A stretch of DNA of 64,000 nucleotides, from assembly GCF_964252635.1 (NCBI RefSeq), contig NZ_CAXUNP010000021.1, positions 1 through 64,000 of the forward strand, written 5' to 3'. Numbering within the stretch: the stretch's first letter is position 1; every line of letters starts with the position of its first letter. A model generated the notes under the pieces. That model saw only the letters and a list, made by a program, of their open reading frames with translations. It searched no databases and was not told where the DNA came from. A program made the translations under genes and the position numbers. Below are positions 1-8,162 of this stretch, piece after piece. The stretch is from Jatrophihabitans sp964252635. GTDB taxonomy: Bacteria; Actinomycetota; Actinomycetes; Mycobacteriales; Jatrophihabitantaceae.

Positions 1-2
1 TC

Positions 3-1199
3 CCGCCCCTCACCACCTGCCGGGCCCTCGCCGTCGCCTCGGTGACGCTGGCCTGCTTCGGGCTCGTGCACATGCACGACCCGGGCGACCTCGACGTCTA
101 CCGGGCCGGCGGCCAGGCCGTGCTGACCGGCCGGCCGCTGTACGGCGTGGACCTGCACGGGCTGGGGTTCACCTATCCGCCGTTCGCCGGCGTGCTGTGC
201 ACCGGCCTGGCTGCACTGCCGCGCCTGCTGTCGGTCGTGCTGCTCACGATGTCGTCGCTGGTCGCGCTGGCCGTCGTCCTGCGGTACTCGGCGCCGACCT
301 GGTGGCGCACCCTGCGCACGTCACCCGGCATCCCCGCGACCGCGGCGATCGCGCTGCTCGCGGCGAGTGAACCGGTCCGCGCGACGTTGCGGTTCGGTCA
401 GGTGGACATCCTGCTGACCGCGCTCGTCCTGGCCGATCTGTTGAGTACGCGGGCCAGGTCCTTCCGTGGGGCGGGCGTCGGTATCGCTGCCGCGGTCAAG
501 CTGACACCGGGGATCTTCGTGGTGTTCCTGCTGCTCAGGGGCCGCTACCGCGAAGCCGGACACGCGGTCGCCGCTTTCGTCGCCGTCTCGGTCGCGGCCG
601 CGGTGCTCTGCCCGGGCGCCTCGTGGCGTTACTGGACGCAACAGCTGCCGGCCGGGAGCGGGATCGGCAACTTCGCGAGCGGCAACAACAACTCGATCTC
701 CGGCCTGCTGCACCGCAGCCCGTTGGGTTCCGCCCAGGCGTCGGCACTGTGGGTGGTGCTCGCTGCCGTCGCCGTCACGGTCGGCCTGGCCTCCGCGGTG
801 CGCCTTGCCCGGGCGCAGGCCCCGGTCACGGCCCTGGGAATCGTCGGGATCACCGGCTGCGTCGTCTCGCCGGTCTCGTGGGACCACCACTGGATCTGGT
901 GCATCCCCTGGCTGATCGGCCTCGCCACCGAACGGCAGCCGCTGACCGCACGCGCACGCACGGGGGTCCTGCTCGCCGGGGCGGTCTTCTTCGGCCGCGA
1001 CTACGTGCCCGGCACGTGGTCCCGTCACTGCCCGCCTCTGCACTTCGTCACGCTGAACGCCTTCGTCGGTGTCGCGACGGTCGCCGCTGCGGTGTGCATG
1101 CGTGGCCGGTTCGCAAGCCGGCGCAGGACCGTCCGCAGCGCGCGTGCCGTGAACCCGGTCGGCGATGCCAGGCGACCGTCGCCGAGCCAGGTGCGGTGA
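3..1199 (+). CDS. GT87-type polyprenol-phosphate mannosyltransferase, 5' truncated by window edge
   Basis: Integral membrane glycosyltransferase of the GT87/DUF2029 type, which in Actinomycetota transfers mannose from a polyprenyl-phosphate donor to envelope glycolipids. The frame is open to the window edge, so the start is outside; the GTG at 42 is internal to the first membrane segment. Visible are about ten hydrophobic helices, the early loop motif GDLDVYR that carries the family's acidic residue, and FTYPPFAG, typical of this family. At least 398 residues remain, close to family length (about 400-430), so only a short N-terminus is missing. Its stop overlaps the start region of the DUF3040 gene. 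Substrate is not determinable from sequence. Confidence 0.85.
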   Translation, partial: PPLTTCRALAVASVTLACFGLVHMHDPGDLDVYRAGGQAVLTGRPLYGVDLHGLGFTYPPFAGVLCTGLAALPRLLSVVLLTMSSLVALAVVLRYSAPTWWRTLRTSPGIPATAAIALLAASEPVRATLRFGQVDILLTALVLADLLSTRARSFRGAGVGIAAAVKLTPGIFVVFLLLRGRYREAGHAVAAFVAVSVAAAVLCPGASWRYWTQQLPAGSGIGNFASGNNNSISGLLHRSPLGSAQASALWVVLAAVAVTVGLASAVRLARAQAPVTALGIVGITGCVVSPVSWDHHWIWCIPWLIGLATERQPLTARARTGVLLAGAVFFGRDYVPGTWSRHCPPLHFVTLNAFVGVATVAAAVCMRGRFASRRRTVRSARAVNPVGDARRPSPSQVR

Positions 1200-1204
1200 A
1201 CGCC

Positions 1205-1468
1205 GTGCCGCTCACGCCGGAGGAGGAGCGCCGGCTCCGGTCGATCTCCGACATGGCGGAGCGGGACGACCCCCGTCTGGCCCGGCGCCTGACGCAAGGG
1301 GCGCGGCGACACCGGCGCATCGTGGTGCACGCGACGCTGGCCGTCACAGTCGTCGTCAGCGCCGTCATCGTGACCGGGATCCTGGTGCGGTCGCCCCTGC
1401 TGTGCGCGTTCGGGTGGACGGCGGCCGTCGGCCTGGCCACGCTGCGCGGGATGTACGACGGCCGGTGA
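1205..1468 (+). CDS. DUF3040 small membrane protein
   Basis: 87-residue protein beginning MPLTPEEERRL, the usual opening of DUF3040 proteins, followed by an acidic/basic helix ending in DDPRLARRL and two hydrophobic segments near residues 38-58 and 62-78. The family is common in Actinobacteria and has no settled function. Start chosen at GTG 1205 because the family signature begins there; GTG 1196, overlapping the preceding TGA, is the alternative and would add three residues. Likely translationally coupled to the glycosyltransferase. Confidence 0.8.
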   Translation: MPLTPEEERRLRSISDMAERDDPRLARRLTQGARRHRRIVVHATLAVTVVVSAVIVTGILVRSPLLCAFGWTAAVGLATLRGMYDGR

Positions 1469-1490
1469 GCCGGGCCCGGGCGGCGCGGGG

Positions 1491-2942
1491 TCAGTCGTGC
1501 GGGCCGGCCTGCGATCTCGGCAGGCGCAGGTGGAAGGCACTGCGGGTGCCGCCCGCAATCTTCAGTACCGCGCCGTGCAGGTGCGCGTTCTCGGCGGCGA
1601 TGGCCAGGCCCAGCCCGGTGCTGGTGCCGCCCGGGTCGCCGGCGCTCGTGCGGGACGCATCGGCACGTACGAAACGGTCGAAGACGCTGTCGCGGAGGTC
1701 GGCCGGCACGCCCGGCCCGGCGTCGGCGACGGTCACCACGACGGGGTCGGCACGACCGTCGACAACGACCTCGACCGGGGGTGCGCCGTGCCGGCAGGCG
1801 TTCACGATCAGGTTGCGCAGGATGGTGTGGATCCGTGAAGCGTCCACGTCGACCAGCACGTCGCCGTGGACCGTGACGCTGACGTCGTCCTGGGGTGCCA
1901 CCGTGCGGACCACGTCCCGGGCCAGCTCGCCCAGGTCGACCCGTTCCAGGTTGAGTGACGTCTGCCCGGCGTCGAAGCGGGACATCTCGAGCAGGTCGTC
2001 GACCATCGCCGCCATGCGTCGCGTCTGCTCGCGGACGAGCGCGGTGGCCCGTACGCGCACCGCCGGGTCGGTGCTGTCCAGTCCCTCACCGACCGCCACC
2101 ATCGCGGCGAGCGGCGTACGCAGCTCGTGCGAGACGTCGGCGACGAACCGCTGCTGCAACGACTGCGACAGGCGCAGGTCGGTCAGGGTGTCCGACAGGC
2201 GCTGCGCCATCGCGTTGAAGTTCTGCGCCAGCTCGGCGAGGTCGCCACTCCCCCGTACCGGGATGCGCGTGTCGAGGTCGCCGGCCCCGAACTGGTGCGC
2301 GGCCCGTGCCGTGCGTCGCACCGGCCGGCTGATGCCCACGGCCACGGCGAGTCCGAGCAGCACCGCGGCCACCAGCCCTCCGGCGTCGATCCAGAGCAGG
2401 TAGTTGCGCAGGCGCGGCAGCTGCCCTTCGGAGTCGCTGTACCGGTAGTACCCGACCAGCATGAGGTGTTGCGTCGAGGTGCGATCGATCGAGTCCGCGA
2501 CGACGAGCAGGCGACGACCGTCGGCCCAGAAGAAGCCGTCGATGTCGCGTTCGCCGACCGCGTTCCGCACGAGCGACGGGACCGGGAACCGGCATCGCGT
2601 CTTGAGGCAGACGCTCGTCTCGGCGACGTCCGGGGCCAGGATGGCGTACCCGGCCAGGTCGACGTTGAGGTTGAGATTCCGGTCGAGTCGCCGCTGCGCC
2701 AGGAACGTCCGTATCGACGTCACCGCGGCGGCATTCGTCGCCTCGGCCCCGGCCAGCTCGTTCGCCCGCGCGACGTCGGCCTGGCTGTCCCCGATGGCCT
2801 GGTAGCGGAAGAGGTCCCGCGTGTCGTTGCTCTCGACGTGGTACGCGACGAGAGTCGCGGCGATGGTGCTGCCCAGCACCGCGACCGCCACCGTCAGCGC
2901 AATGCGTGTCCGCACGGTGTTGAGCCGACGCAGGCGTCTCAC
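1491..2942 (-). CDS. Sensor histidine kinase with HAMP domain
   Basis: 483-residue membrane kinase. N-terminal membrane helix at about residues 10-30, an extracytoplasmic sensor region of about 150 residues, a second helix near 182-202, HAMP, then HisKA with SHELRTPLAA (phospho-acceptor His near residue 272) and HATPase_c with the N-box NLIVNACRHG, DAGPGVP and GLGLAI. It should autophosphorylate and pass phosphate to the adjacent response regulator. GTG 2942 overlaps the regulator's TGA; an upstream extension is possible but has no signal sequence and would run through the regulator. The signal sensed is unknown. Confidence 0.93.
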   Translation of the reverse strand: MRRLRRLNTVRTRIALTVAVAVLGSTIAATLVAYHVESNDTRDLFRYQAIGDSQADVARANELAGAEATNAAAVTSIRTFLAQRRLDRNLNLNVDLAGYAILAPDVAETSVCLKTRCRFPVPSLVRNAVGERDIDGFFWADGRRLLVVADSIDRTSTQHLMLVGYYRYSDSEGQLPRLRNYLLWIDAGGLVAAVLLGLAVAVGISRPVRRTARAAHQFGAGDLDTRIPVRGSGDLAELAQNFNAMAQRLSDTLTDLRLSQSLQQRFVADVSHELRTPLAAMVAVGEGLDSTDPAVRVRATALVREQTRRMAAMVDDLLEMSRFDAGQTSLNLERVDLGELARDVVRTVAPQDDVSVTVHGDVLVDVDASRIHTILRNLIVNACRHGAPPVEVVVDGRADPVVVTVADAGPGVPADLRDSVFDRFVRADASRTSAGDPGGTSTGLGLAIAAENAHLHGAVLKIAGGTRSAFHLRLPRSQAGPHD

Positions 2943-3646
2943 GAACGTTCCAGCCGGTACCCGACGCCGCGCACGGTGGTGATCAGCACCGGGTTCGCGG
3001 GGTCGTCCTCGACCTTCGCCCGCAGCCGCTGCACGCACGCGTCGACCAGTCGTGAGTCCCCGAGGTAGCCGTAGTCCCACACCCGTTCGAGCAGCGCGCG
3101 CCGCGTCAACGCGTGCCCGGCGTGCTGCGCGAGTTCCATCAGCAGGCGCAGCTCGGTCGGGGTGAGGTGCACCTCGACGCCGCCGCGGGTGACCCGCATG
3201 GCCAGCTCGTCGACGACGAGCGATCCGACGGTGCGCTGCGACGCGGCGACGGTTGGTTCAGCACCCACCTCCTCGGCCGCCGCCGAACCGCGGCGCAGCA
3301 CGGCCTTGATGCGAGCGTCCAGCACGCGTGGTTCGACGGGTTTGACCACGTAGTCGTCGGCGCCGCACTCGAGGCCGACGACGATGTCGATCGGGTCGCT
3401 GCGGGCCGTCAGCAGGACCAGTGGGAGCGCGTCGTTCGCACTGACCCGGCGACAGAACTCGAACCCGTCCATGCCCGGCAGCATGACGTCGACCACCGCG
3501 AGGTCCACCGGGTCAGGGCTCCGCAGCGCCTCCAGGCCGGCCTCGGCGGAACCGGCGGTGCGCACGTCGTGGCCGAGCGTGGTCAGGGCGAGCTGGAGGG
3601 CCTCGGCGATCGCCGCGTCGTCCTCGACGACCAGTACTCGGGGCAT
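2939..3646 (-). CDS. OmpR/PhoB-family response regulator
   Basis: 235-residue regulator. Receiver domain residues 1-115 with acidic pair D9/D10, phospho-acceptor D53 in VVDVMLPG, T80 and K102. The C-terminal winged-helix DNA-binding domain ends in the family signature RGVGYRLE. ATG 3646 chosen because the receiver starts there (MPRVLVVEDD) and a GGAAGG ribosome site lies 5' of it; an upstream in-frame start at 3703 would add an unrelated tail. It is the first gene of the two-gene two-component operon and overlaps the kinase by 4 nt. Confidence 0.95.
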   Translation of the reverse strand: MPRVLVVEDDAAIAEALQLALTTLGHDVRTAGSAEAGLEALRSPDPVDLAVVDVMLPGMDGFEFCRRVSANDALPLVLLTARSDPIDIVVGLECGADDYVVKPVEPRVLDARIKAVLRRGSAAAEEVGAEPTVAASQRTVGSLVVDELAMRVTRGGVEVHLTPTELRLLMELAQHAGHALTRRALLERVWDYGYLGDSRLVDACVQRLRAKVEDDPANPVLITTVRGVGYRLERS

Positions 3647-3826
3647 GGGGACCTTCCACTCGACATCGACGATCTTCGCCGACGTTTGTCCTGGCCTCGT
3701 CACAGACCTACCACGGTTCGGTCACCGCTCCGCCCGGCAGGCGTGACCTGACGAGAGAGGTTCAGGGGAACTAGCGTGTGCATCGGCCGCGGATCGCGTT
3801 CCGGGCCGTGGGCGAGAGGCACTGCC

Positions 3827-4717
3827 ATGACCGATGAACCGACCCGCGTCGACGTCGAGAGCGCCGGCGGCGTCACCCTGGCCGTGTACGAGTGGCGGCC
3901 CGACGCGCCGCCGCACGCGATCGCGCAGATCGTGCACGGCGTCGGCGAGTACGCGCTGCGCTACCGGCCGTTGGTCGACGACCTGCTGGCCGCGGGGTAC
4001 GTCGTCTACGGCCACGACCACCGCGGCCACGGCAACACCGCACCGTCCGAGTCGGAGTTCGGCGTGCTGGGTGACGACGGCTGGAACCGACTGGTCGGCG
4101 ACCTCGGCCGGGTCGGCGAGCTGGCCACCCAGCGGAACCCCGGACTGCCGCTCGCGATGATCGCGCACAGCCTGGGCTCCTTCGCGGCCCAGCAGTGGCT
4201 GCTCGACCACAGCGCCGACGTCACCGCCGTCGTGCTCACCGGCACGGCGGTCATCGACCTGCTCGAACCGGCGATGGACCTCGACGCGCCGATGGACCTC
4301 AGTGGCTTCAACGCGCCCTTCTCACCGGCTCGCACCGAGTTCGACTGGCTCAGTCGCGACGACGCGCAGGTCGACGCCTACATCGCCGACCTCCGGTGCG
4401 GGTTCGGCCTCGACCGGCCCTCCACCAGGGCCATGTTCGAGGCGGCCCGCCAGCTGGCCGACCCGAGCCGGGTCGCGAACATGCGCTCGGACCTGCCCGT
4501 CTACATCGCGGTCGGGGAACTGGATCCCGTCAACGCCGGGCTCGCCCTGGTCGAGGAACTCGTGTCCCGCTACGACCGCGCCGGGTTGAGCGACGTGACG
4601 TTGCGGGTCTGGCCCGGCGCGCGGCACGAGGTGCTCAACGAGACCAACCGCAACGAGGTGGTCGCAGAGATCATCGGCTGGTTGCGGGAACGGATGCCGT
4701 CGGAGCCGATCGCTTGA
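3827..4717 (+). CDS. Alpha/beta hydrolase, monoacylglycerol lipase-like
   Basis: 296-residue cytoplasmic serine hydrolase of the Hydrolase_4/lysophospholipase group. Nucleophile S115 in the elbow AHSLGS, probable acid D233 (GELDP) and base H267 (GARHEVLNE), with an early HGVGEYA oxyanion loop and GHDHRGHG, both typical of monoglyceride lipases. ATG 3827 follows a GAGAGG ribosome site at 3813-3818; upstream starts add a low-complexity tail. It probably cleaves monoacylglycerols or lysophospholipids; the exact substrate is inferred from the family only. Confidence 0.9.
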   Translation: MTDEPTRVDVESAGGVTLAVYEWRPDAPPHAIAQIVHGVGEYALRYRPLVDDLLAAGYVVYGHDHRGHGNTAPSESEFGVLGDDGWNRLVGDLGRVGELATQRNPGLPLAMIAHSLGSFAAQQWLLDHSADVTAVVLTGTAVIDLLEPAMDLDAPMDLSGFNAPFSPARTEFDWLSRDDAQVDAYIADLRCGFGLDRPSTRAMFEAARQLADPSRVANMRSDLPVYIAVGELDPVNAGLALVEELVSRYDRAGLSDVTLRVWPGARHEVLNETNRNEVVAEIIGWLRERMPSEPIA

Positions 4718-4733
4718 CGGGCCGCGCGCTTCC

Positions 4734-4739
4734 TATGGT
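4734..4739 (+). promoter_or_regulatory. Candidate -10 element, leaderless
   Basis: TATGGT matches the TANNNT -10 consensus and ends 6 nt before GTG 4746, predicting transcription starting at or near the start codon. The TTGACG at 4714-4719 is only 14 nt upstream, short for a -35, so the promoter may rely on the -10 alone. Confidence 0.4.
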
Positions 4740-4745
4740 GGAAGG

Positions 4746-4952
4746 GTGCCGACCACCCATCACCCGCGCTCGGCGCCCTGCACCGGGTGCGGTGACGTCG
4801 TACTCGTCGTCGAACGCAGCCCGGGCCTGATCCTCGGCCTGCGTTCCAACCGGAAGTCCACGATCCGTCTCGAACACGCGGACCCGGCGCCCGACGGTGA
4901 GCTGTTCGACGCCGTGGACGACGGCTGCCGGCGCGCCCGTGTCGGCCCCTGA
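4746..4952 (+). CDS. Small CxxC-containing hypothetical protein
   Basis: 68-residue protein that I do not recognise. It carries CTGCGD near its N-terminus, a one-knuckle zinc-ribbon-like motif, and a later unpaired Cys. Codon third positions are strongly GC-rich. A TATGGT hexamer at 4734-4739 sits 6 nt before the GTG, the arrangement of a leaderless actinobacterial transcript, which supports it being expressed. It lies 28 nt after the lipase-like gene and faces the MarR gene tail to tail. Confidence 0.5.
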   Translation: MPTTHHPRSAPCTGCGDVVLVVERSPGLILGLRSNRKSTIRLEHADPAPDGELFDAVDDGCRRARVGP

Positions 4953-4967
4953 CACCGCGAACCCGCC

Positions 4968-5492
4968 CTAAGCCCTGTCGCGTGCGTCGTCCCTGAGGGC
5001 GTCGTCCTTGAGGGCGTCGTCCTTGAGTGCGTTGTCCTGGTGTGCGGCGAACAGGTCGATCCCGCGCGTCTCGGCCGCGGCGACCAGGACCCCGTCGACC
5101 AGCGCGGACAGCGCCCGCCGGTCCGCGGCGGTGAGCGGACGGAGCAAGGCGATCACATCGTTGCCGAACCCGTCCGCGACGTTCGTGGCGAGCTCGCGGC
5201 CGGAACCGGTGAGCTCCACCCGCACCGCTCGGCGGTCGTGGTCGGCAGGCACGCGGCGCACGAGGTCTCGCCGGGATGCACGGTCGACCAGACCCGAGGT
5301 GCTGGACTTGTCGAGCTGAAGCAGCGTCGCCAGCTCGTTGATGGTCGGCCGGCGGTCGCGCAACACGCCGAGCATCCGCATCTGCACCAGAGACAGGTCC
5401 GCGTGCCGGGCTCGCGCCTCGAGGAGTCCGATGACGGCGAAGGAGAGCTGGGCCAGGCCGTCGACGATCCCGAGGCTCCGGTTCGTGGTCAT
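4968..5492 (-). CDS. MarR-family transcriptional regulator
   Basis: 174-residue winged-helix repressor. The HTH region includes PTINELATLLQLDKSSTSGL, then the wing RRVPADHDRRAVRVELT, diagnostic of MarR. It is divergent from a quinone-oxidoreductase-like gene with two inverted repeats between them, so it probably represses both in response to a phenolic or electrophilic ligand. The C-terminus is unusual: three to four ALKDD/ALRDD repeats encoded by a 15-bp tandem repeat (4984-5040). ATG 5492 has a TACGAT -10 (5499-5504) 6 nt upstream and no Shine-Dalgarno, which suggests a leaderless mRNA. Confidence 0.93.
   Translation of the reverse strand: MTTNRSLGIVDGLAQLSFAVIGLLEARARHADLSLVQMRMLGVLRDRRPTINELATLLQLDKSSTSGLVDRASRRDLVRRVPADHDRRAVRVELTGSGRELATNVADGFGNDVIALLRPLTAADRRALSALVDGVLVAAAETRGIDLFAAHQDNALKDDALKDDALRDDARDRA
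4984..5040. repeat. 15-bp tandem repeat inside MarR gene
   Basis: About 3.8 copies of a 15-bp unit (gcgtcgtccttgagg with single-base variants), in frame, encoding the pentapeptide ALKDD at the C-terminus. A candidate for copy-number variation between strains. Confidence 0.85.
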
Positions 5493-5500
5493 TCCGGCAT

Positions 5501-5544
5501 CGTACTTGATTCAGTACGCGGCACGTACTACTTTAGTACGTGCC
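5501..5544. promoter_or_regulatory. MarR operator region: two inverted repeats between divergent genes
   Basis: Site 1 (5520-5544) is a perfect 11-bp inverted repeat, GGCACGTACTA then TAGTACGTGCC, around a 3-nt centre. Site 2 (5501-5518) has CGTACT/AGTACG arms around 6 nt and overlaps the presumed MarR -10. Both share the GTACT core and lie between the divergent starts, the usual position for MarR autoregulation and control of the partner gene. Confidence 0.75.
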
Positions 5545-5566
5545 ACGTACTTTCAAGGAGGCTCAG

Positions 5567-6532
5567 ATGCCCGACATGCTCGCCGCCCTCGTCACGTCCT
5601 TCGACGAGCCACCACACGCCTGCTCCGTTCCCGCGCCGGGCCCGGCCGGCCCCGGGCAGCTCGCGCTGGAGGTCGTCGCCGTGGGCCTGCACCCCCGGGT
5701 ACGCAGCGGCGCCGCGGGCAAGCACTACACGAGCGAGGGCGTCCTCCCGCTCGTCCCCGGCATCGACGGGGTCGGCCGTCGCGCCGACGGCCGCCTCGTG
5801 TACTTCGTCACGGACGACGACGCGCGCGGTTCGCTGGCCCAACGGGTGATCGTCGACGCCCGTCGCACCGTCGAGCTGCCGGCCGGGGTCGACCCCCTCG
5901 TGATCGCCGCCGCCATGAACCCGGCCATGTCGTCCTGGGTGGCGCTGCGGCGACGCGTCCCACTCATCGATGGAGCGCGTGTCCTCGTGCTCGGGGCAAC
6001 CGGCAACGCCGGTACCGCCGCCTGCCGTATCGCCCGTCGCCTGGGTGCCGGCGAGGTGGTGGCCGCCGGCCGTGACGAATCACGACTGGTCGCTGCGGAC
6101 GTCGACGTGCATGTGCAGCTCACGTCCGACGCCGACGAGACCGCCGCCGCTCTGGCCGCAGCAGCAGCCGAGGTCGACATCGTGCTCGACTACCTGTGGG
6201 GCCTGCCCGCGCAACGCGCCATGACTGCGATCCTCACGGCCAGGCCGGACCGCTCCCGCGCGCTCGACTGGGTGCAGATCGGCGCCGTCGCCGGCCCCAC
6301 CCTCGAGCTGGCCTCCGTCCTGCTGCGCTCGGCCAACCTGCGGTTGCTCGGCAACGGCCAGGGCGCGGTGTCGCCTGCCGGCTACGCCGCCGAGCTCCCC
6401 TCGCTGGTCGCCGAGATCGCCGGCGGCCTGCTTCCGATCACAGCGCGCCCGGTACCGCTCACCGACGTCGAACGTGTGTGGGACGAAGCCGAGCACCCGG
6501 GCGAGCGCGTGGTGTTTCAGCCGTCGCGGTGA
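5567..6532 (+). CDS. MDR-type quinone oxidoreductase / zinc-independent alcohol-dehydrogenase-like protein
   Basis: 321-residue medium-chain dehydrogenase/reductase. A GroES-like N-domain is followed by the Rossmann motif LGATGNAGTAACRIA near residues 145-160. The catalytic zinc ligands of true alcohol dehydrogenases are absent, which points to an NADPH-dependent quinone/enone reductase. Start ATG 5567 has a strong AAGGAGG at 5555-5561; a GTG at 5540 lies inside the operator and is rejected. Divergent from marR, so it is probably derepressed by the MarR ligand. Confidence 0.85.
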   Translation: MPDMLAALVTSFDEPPHACSVPAPGPAGPGQLALEVVAVGLHPRVRSGAAGKHYTSEGVLPLVPGIDGVGRRADGRLVYFVTDDDARGSLAQRVIVDARRTVELPAGVDPLVIAAAMNPAMSSWVALRRRVPLIDGARVLVLGATGNAGTAACRIARRLGAGEVVAAGRDESRLVAADVDVHVQLTSDADETAAALAAAAAEVDIVLDYLWGLPAQRAMTAILTARPDRSRALDWVQIGAVAGPTLELASVLLRSANLRLLGNGQGAVSPAGYAAELPSLVAEIAGGLLPITARPVPLTDVERVWDEAEHPGERVVFQPSR

Positions 6533-6580
6533 ACGGGCACCCACGCACGCTCGGTTGCCCGACGCCGAGTGCGACGTGAG

Positions 6581-6586
6581 TAGCAT
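6581..6586 (+). promoter_or_regulatory. Candidate -10 element, leaderless
   Basis: TAGCAT, a TANNNT hexamer, is 6 nt from ATG 6593; no purine-rich ribosome site lies between them. Confidence 0.4.
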
Positions 6587-6592
6587 GCGGCA

Positions 6593-7180
6593 ATGGTGCG
6601 ACGAGGCCGCCCTGCTGCCGTGCTGGCTGCGGTCCTCACGATCTGCGGATGCACCGGTGGGGCGGTCGACGGCGTGCCCTCCCGCGGGCCGGTCGCGACA
6701 GCGAACCGACCGAGCGATGCCGGCTGCACGACGGCCGTGCGGATCACCGCGTTGCGCTCCCGTGTCGCGGTCACCAATGCCCAACAGCTCGGCATCGGCC
6801 CCGACGGAACCCAGACGAACGCCGTGCTTCCCTCGGTCGCGATTGTCAGGGCGTCGGTGTCCGACCCCAGCGTCGGCGGGACGTTGCAGTCGGCGCTCGA
6901 GCGCCGTGTCGGCGCCCAGGTCGCAGACGCCGGGATGCGCACCGGGGACGACCCCGCCGTCTACACCGGCACCGTCCGCAACACCTCGCCGAACCACAAC
7001 CGGATCTTCGTCGCTTATCGCGCCGTCACCGTCTACACCGGGAACTTCCGAGCAGCGTGCGGGCAGTCGGTTTCGACGGGCAGCTTCCGGACGTTCGGCC
7101 GGCCTCGCACCGCTGCCGTCCCCTGCACCGGCCCCGCCTCGGTCGCGAGCAGGCGCCTGGTCGCGAACTACTGCCGGTAG
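6593..7180 (+). CDS. Putative secreted lipoprotein, unknown function
   Basis: 195-residue protein with a short positively charged N-terminus, a hydrophobic stretch to residue 17 and Cys at 18-20 (LTICGC), an imperfect lipobox. The mature part has several Cys residues that could form disulphides, and no family I recognise. A TAGCAT element at 6581-6586 ends 6 nt before the ATG and no ribosome site is visible, so the mRNA is probably leaderless. It lies between the oxidoreductase and a convergent thioesterase gene. Confidence 0.6.
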   Translation: MVRRGRPAAVLAAVLTICGCTGGAVDGVPSRGPVATANRPSDAGCTTAVRITALRSRVAVTNAQQLGIGPDGTQTNAVLPSVAIVRASVSDPSVGGTLQSALERRVGAQVADAGMRTGDDPAVYTGTVRNTSPNHNRIFVAYRAVTVYTGNFRAACGQSVSTGSFRTFGRPRTAAVPCTGPASVASRRLVANYCR

Positions 7181-7193
7181 TCGGGTTCACCGC

Positions 7194-7559
7194 CTAGTTC
7201 GTGACCGCGAAGGTGGCGAGCGCCTCCACCAGCGCCTCACCGTCCTGTTCGACCTGGGCCTGGCAGACCAGGATGTGCTCGCCCTGCTTGCCGACGTGCG
7301 CGGCGACGGTGAGCTCGCCAGGTCGACCGGGTCGCAGGTAGGCGACCGTCAACTGTGTCGTCGCTGCTCCGTCGTCGCCGTGGATGGTGCTGCGCACGGC
7401 GGCGCCCATCGCGGTGTCGACGAGTGTCGCCAGCACCCCGCCGTGCACCGTGCCCGCCGAGTTGAGGTGGCGATCGGTGGCCAGCAGGTGCGCTTGCGCG
7501 TGACCGTCCGACGCGGTCACGTCCTGCACTCCGACGGTGTCGTCCGCGAAAGGGTTCAT
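7194..7559 (-). CDS. PaaI-family hotdog thioesterase
   Basis: 121-residue single hotdog domain with the PaaI signature HLNSAGTVHGGVLATLVDTAMGAA at about residues 31-54 (Asn/Gly-Gly and Asp in the active-site helix). These enzymes hydrolyse aryl- or acyl-CoA thioesters in the cytoplasm as tetramers. Full length for the family. It is convergent with the lipoprotein gene, with only 13 nt between them. Confidence 0.88.
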   Translation of the reverse strand: MNPFADDTVGVQDVTASDGHAQAHLLATDRHLNSAGTVHGGVLATLVDTAMGAAVRSTIHGDDGAATTQLTVAYLRPGRPGELTVAAHVGKQGEHILVCQAQVEQDGEALVEALATFAVTN

Positions 7560-7643
7560 GGCCGGGTCCTACCCGCGGGGCGGCCGGAGCAGCCGGCGGC
7601 GCGACCGCCGGGCGCGCTAACCAGCCGCACGCATGATGGACGG

Positions 7644-8144
7644 ATGAGTGAATACGAGATCACCTCGCTGGTCATGACCGAGCACGACTCCTTCCGCCGC
7701 GCCTTCGCCGATCTGGGTGAGGCGGACGACCTCGAGAAGGCCTGGGGTGAGCTCGCCGATCGCCTCGAGGTGCATGCGGTCGCCGAGGAGCGCCTGTTCT
7801 ACCCGGTGCTGGCCGACGAGGCCGACGACGGGGTGGCGGACGGCAAGGCTGCGGTGCGCGAACACAACGACATCCGCCAGGCCGTGCGCGCGGTGGCCGA
7901 CCACGAGCCGGGTGCGGACTCCTGGTGGGCGGCGGTCGGACAGGCCCAACAGGTCAACGGCGACCACATGGCCGAGGAGGAACGGGAGTTCATCCCCGAG
8001 TTCAAGGAGGCGGTGGATTCCGAGCGTCGCGACGAGCTGGGCCTGGAATGGCTCAAGCTGCACGACGAGCACGAACACGCGGCGGGCCTGACGGGCGACG
8101 ACGCCGACCCGCAGACCGTGGTCGACACCGACGCCCCCGTCTGA
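7644..8144 (+). CDS. Hemerythrin HHE-domain protein
   Basis: 166-residue four-helix protein. Iron-ligand residues are visible in EHDSFR (H14), EERLFYP, REHNDIR and the later GDHMAEEEREFIP segment. HHE proteins bind a di-iron centre and sense or carry O2/NO; the exact role here is unknown. Start ATG 7644 is the first in-frame start after a non-coding-looking stretch. The longer open frame upstream crosses the antisense thioesterase gene and is a shadow. Confidence 0.88.
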   Translation: MSEYEITSLVMTEHDSFRRAFADLGEADDLEKAWGELADRLEVHAVAEERLFYPVLADEADDGVADGKAAVREHNDIRQAVRAVADHEPGADSWWAAVGQAQQVNGDHMAEEEREFIPEFKEAVDSERRDELGLEWLKLHDEHEHAAGLTGDDADPQTVVDTDAPV

Positions 8145-8162
8145 GCCTGCAGCGGTCGGCGG

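Noticed and set aside
6474..7643. Long frame upstream of the hemerythrin gene
   Set aside because: It overlaps the lipoprotein and thioesterase genes and lacks similarity until MSEYEITS at 7644.
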